Source: Lactifluus volemus (Eukaryota; Basidiomycota; Agaricomycetes; Russulales; Russulaceae). Taken from it: 64,000 bases of DNA. Positions 60,401 to 64,000 of the stretch are shown in pieces. Location of the stretch: positions 124,001 through 188,000 of the forward strand of contig WTXI01000016.1 in the NCBI GenBank assembly GCA_022376515.1. Reading direction: 5' to 3'. The first letter of the stretch is position 1. Each line of letters opens with the position of its first letter. Below the pieces are notes generated by a model. It was not told the DNA's origin and ran no database searches. It saw only the letters and a list, made by a program, of their open reading frames with translations. Position numbers and translations under genes: made by a program.

Positions 60401-61348
60401 GGCAGCTAGAGGTGTTTAAGGAAATTAGAATTGAGGGAATGACCAGCGATGAGGGACCAAATAAGAATGACCTAGTGGAGGACGCGGTGCAAGGAAGTCA
60501 CCACCGAGTCACTAACTTGGCACAGCCGCTTTTATTATTGGCACTCCTGTAGACCAAAGGGCAGCCGAAGCAGTGCCGAGAGAGCTTATCGCCCGTGTTC
60601 ACATCCACAAAGAAAACACAATGGGGACGTGGGTGAGCTACCCCCAAAGTGAAGTGAGACCAGAGAGATGGTAACTGGGGTTGGGGCGAACGACAGCTAC
60701 CGCATTTTTAAGGGTTCTCGGTTACCCAAGTGCCTATAGTTAGATGGACAATGAATGGATAAAGTACTGTACCAGTGCCGGGGATGACGGGGTAGAACAA
60801 TGGGCCATTTCAGGCGCTAACTCAATTATCCGAACGCGTCGGTGGCAAAGACCCGGCGCGTAACAGCGATCGTCGCTTGCATGAGTCAGGTTACGGAGCA
60901 ACTGACTCGTGAAGCTCAAAGGAGGCTTCGGCTTGCTGTGAAGGGTCACCAAGTTAGATTTGGTTCCGTTCCGATAGCGACGGGACGTCAGACACGTCAG
61001 GCTGTGTGTGGCGTGTGCGGATTCAGCCTTGTAGCTACGTAGGATGTTGATTTTTCATTCATTCGAAACGAAGCTTGGGAATAACAAAGTAAAAAAAGTG
61101 ATTCAGAAGTTTGAATGGCAAGGCAACGGGGTACTGGGTACAGATGCAAGCACGGTCCAAGACTGAAAAACGATATATAAGTGAACTTGAAACAAACAGT
61201 AGGAATTTGAAACAGGCGTCCATCGATACATGCGCATATAGCGTAGCAGAGTAAGCCTGTAGCGCGCATAAAATAGGCCTCACCGTGCGTAAAGGCGGCA
61301 TCACTAAGTTAAACAATAAACACGCAAGTATGGATATATAGTGAGGGG
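60401..61348. other. intergenic, nothing recognised
   Basis: No supported gene; open frames up to 90 codons have no recognised content. A Ctaggagg-type purine-rich stretch lies at 60460-60520. Confidence 0.4.
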
Positions 61349-62463
61349 CTAGTAATAACGACGACCGGAGCGCAATTTTCGAGTATGACCCTCTTTCTGC
61401 TTTAGTTTTCTTGTCCTGTGATATGGCTTGATGGCTTGATGGCGAACTTTGTGGCGAACTTTTGGCGAGAGAGGCGATCGGGACTCTGCATGGAGAACTT
61501 GAAATCGCATCACCGTCGGAGGTCGACTCCGAAGCCGAATACCCGTCAAGTGAGTCAGCGTCATCATCTTCCTCAGTATGTTCCATCACGTTGCACGAAC
61601 TAAGGAGCCTAAGAGCAAGACGATCACCAGGCTGGGTATTTTTATGGTCAAACCACTCTTGTTGAGGTACGCGAGGGTGTTTCCGTTTCGTGATATTGGT
61701 TTACTGCCATGTTGCATCGAGCATCGAACAGAGTTGAGAGGTAGGGATCAACCGATGTCAGAGGGGCCTCTGTGTCTGAACTGGCTTGATCATAGTCGAA
61801 CGCGGGGGACAGGGTAGTTGACGCCGAAGAGACAAACGGGTCGCAAAAGTCTGTGGTGAACATGTGCTTCTTGAGGTGGGAATGCTGCTTGAACGACTGA
61901 CGTTGCTCTCGTGAAGGGATAGAATACACATTGTGACGACTCGCAGAGGGCCTAGCACGGCGTACCACACCGAGACTGTCAGAGGACCTCATGACATGGT
62001 CACTGGCACTGACATAGGTGTTCGTCATAAAGAGATGACGCATATGCTAGAGTTGGAGAGCTCAGTGGGTGGTTCAAACCAGGGTTGAGAGCAGCCGAGG
62101 CACAATCAGAGGCAGAGGGAGAGATATCGACGTTCTCTTCAGGAAGACTCGCTTCAGAGGTGGTATCTGTCCATGACATTGATTCATCCTTTGTCGGGTT
62201 GACGTATCAGGAATGTAGTAACATGAATATAAGCATCATACACTCACCGCCTCTTCATCACTGTCTCCAATCAGGCAGTTTGTGGTCCTGAAAGAATGCG
62301 CGGCTTTTGTGAAGAAGTCAAACAGAAACATTTCGGAGGTGTAACTGGCTGGAGATCGCAACGGAGAGACAGACGGGGGCGTCGGAGGCAAGATAACTAG
62401 CGAAAGCTGCAGCAATTGAGCCCTTTTTATAGTGAAGGCCAACGCATGCAGTGGCGAGGTCAC
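61349..62463 (-). CDS. hypothetical multi-exon protein, model uncertain
   Basis: Segments with coding character on the - strand: FDFFTKAAHSFRTTNCLIGDSDEEA ends at a clear gtgagt donor (about 62249). DESMSWTDTTSEASLPEENV follows an acaaag acceptor (about 62186). A 131-codon frame from ATG 62043 contains FTTDFCDPFVSSASTTLSP; a further frame with EEDDDADSLDGYSASES and a basic end (HTRKLRSGRRYY) extends to 61349. Joining the second and third needs a frame change near 62030, and the last join is not fixed. Ser-rich, acidic then basic. Function unknown. Confidence 0.4.
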
Positions 62464-63698
62464 CTAGAGAAGCGCCCAGCCACAAAAGTCGGGGTGGCGA
62501 GATGGCGCCCAAGCACTGGACATAACGGTGACAAAAAGCGTACCCCCAAATAACGGGGTAGTCAGTGCCTCATCCACTCGGTGGCACGATCGGAATTTAA
62601 AGGTCATTGTCGGCCGTGAATGCAATGAGCGGAACCAGGCCAATGCACATTTGCGCATCCAAAGCGAAAGTCTCTTAGAAAAGGGCACCTTGTCTTCGTG
62701 AATGGAATGGTCAGATCAAGGCAGTAGAAGTTTGCGGTCCGCAGTCCAAGCTTTCTGTAAGGGCCGTCTCGATTGGGAATGGAAACATCGCCACCAGAAA
62801 CCGATGTTGTAGATGGGCGCTTGCGCTGAGTAGCGAAGACCGATGCCGAGGGCCAAATGAGTGCATCCCTTGTAAGACGCAGCGCAGCGGCCCGGTGGCG
62901 AGCGCTTCCACATCCCTAACCAGCCAAACTCGTCAGCCTGGCGTTGTCACTGCTTTCGTCCTGTCTCACTTGCTGTGATACGGCGATCCCCGCCCACCTG
63001 ACTGAGCTCGGTGTTCGTTGATCCAGACACGATGACCCAAGGAACCCACTGTTTTATGCCTCTTGCTAAACTTTAGTTCTAATGCCCATCCACTGCCACC
63101 AACACTCGGTTTTCGTGCAGGAGCGCGATGGGCGCGTGCTTAGAGAGGGAGCCAAGCTTTGAACCTGTCCCAATCTGGGAGTATCGTCAGTGAGAGCCGC
63201 GGTTGCCGCTTCTACTCTTGGGTGCCACTGGCCGTCACGCGTTCATACTTTCCCTTGAGTAGGCATCTTCCCTTGCGCTAGTCGGGGATGCAACGGATGT
63301 GATCTGTATAACCATAACTGGGATTCTTGATGTATTGGTACAACCTATGTCCCCTCCGGCATAAATAAGCACACATCAGCAAAAGGGAAATAATTTTTCG
63401 GCTTTCCACTTGTTTTCATCGGGCTTCCGGAAACCTGAAAACCCGCAACGCTATGGATGAGCACCGCATGTCCGAGTCGTGGATAGTCATCTACCCAGGT
63501 TTTCCGTAAATTTCCTGGTTTCTGAATTTTATTTTATTGGTTTTCTCAGCCCCGGAAACTAAATTGTGATGCGATCAAAATGCTCATTTCTCGACGTAGC
63601 TGAAGAACATTTCTGTGTACCTATTTGGCGCCCGAACCAACAAGAGAATGTGACGTGAATACCATGCATTACCGTGCATTCAGCGTGAAGCTGAGTCG
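62464..63698. other. intergenic and 3' flank of right methyltransferase
   Basis: No supported gene. Frames on the - strand at 62716-62913 and 62464-62688 have no recognised content. From about 63596 the sequence matches the 3' flank of the left methyltransferase copy in inverse orientation (gacgtagctgaagaacatttctgtg). Confidence 0.4.
63503..63553 (+). repeat. short dispersed repeat shared with 2718-2765
   Basis: See the entry at 2718. The copy here has an extra attttatt-type duplication (gaattttattttattgg). Confidence 0.5.
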
Positions 63699-64000
63699 TC
63701 ATTCGGACGGTTTATCATCCTATGCCAGGATTACGCGTCAGTGAGTTCGAAGACTGGCCAGACGTATAGAACACATACAGGGCGAATGAATGTTAACATA
63801 TGATTAGTCATATAGCCAGCCTCCATCGCTGCGCTTGAATAGGCAAACATGTAACGCCACTTCTTGCAAAACATCTCAAACACTGCGGGATCCATTTTCA
63901 TTGAGGGAAGGTCCTTCGCAAGGACTTCGGGAGTGACGTTTGCCACAAACCGCTTATCCCATTCTCTCAGGGTCCTCGCATAGTCTGCAGAAAAGGTCAA
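63699..64000 (-). CDS. cyclopropane-fatty-acyl-phospholipid synthase-like methyltransferase (right copy, partial)
   Basis: Only the 3' end lies in the window. It encodes SADYARTLREWDKRFVANVT, PEVLAKDLPSMKMDP and YMTNHMLTFIRP, then an intron with gtatgt donor and atag acceptor and the same last exon DDKPSE plus stop (TGA at 63699-63701) as the left copy. Residues differ at many conservative positions from the left copy, so the duplication is not recent. It lies inverted relative to the left copy. Whether the rest is intact cannot be seen. Confidence 0.8.

Noticed and set aside
1..64000. tRNA or rRNA genes
   Set aside because: I saw no convincing tRNA B-box/cloverleaf or rRNA sequence by eye; a tRNAscan-SE or Infernal run would settle it.

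Overview
This looks like nuclear DNA from a filamentous basidiomycete (Agaricomycetes). Genes carry many short GT-AG introns of about 45-75 bases, and the gene set is fungal: Spt21/Ams2, a Ypd1-type phosphotransfer protein, an RCC1 protein, a Drs2-type flippase and a GT61-type glycosyltransferase. A Rhizoctonia-like plant-associated genome is possible, but I cannot establish genus from sequence alone. No rRNA, tRNA or CRISPR array was recognised by eye.

Left edge (0.5-2.5 kb): a cyclopropane-fatty-acid-synthase-type methyltransferase gene. A second copy in inverted orientation enters at the right edge (63.7-64 kb), so the two 3' ends face each other across about 61 kb.

Accessory half (4.7-41.1 kb): seven repeats of a convergent gene pair. 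Gene A (+ strand, copies A1-A7) is a small four-exon gene of unknown function, about 177-243 aa, with conserved intron positions and a TATA box 65-115 bases upstream. Gene B (- strand) is an Spt21/Ams2-like histone-gene regulator. Only the rightmost B (B7, 38.1-41.1 kb, about 940 aa) is intact; B1-B6 are truncated or decayed. Six of seven A copies keep complete reading frames. Two further A fragments lie inverted (8.3-8.5 and 29.9-30.3 kb). The array also holds a pogo-like DNA transposon remnant with TA target duplication, a 5'-truncated LINE, elements with about 140-base inverted repeats whose interior is flipped in one copy, a roughly 1 kb duplicated promoter block, and a minisatellite. Four of the truncated B copies have gained a shared new 5' segment, giving chimeric reading frames.

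Conserved half (41.3-62.5 kb): YPD1 (-), RCC1 (-), a gene-poor 4 kb stretch, an ALDH3-type aldehyde dehydrogenase with three frameshifts (+), a P4-ATPase flippase (-) divergent from a GT61 glycosyltransferase (+), and two unrecognised genes (-). These mostly single-copy genes contrast with the recombining array.

The best candidate for something undescribed is the A/B array: an uncharacterised family kept open by apparent selection or recent duplication while its Spt21-like partner decays, with exon swapping, domain duplication and chimera formation visible between copies.
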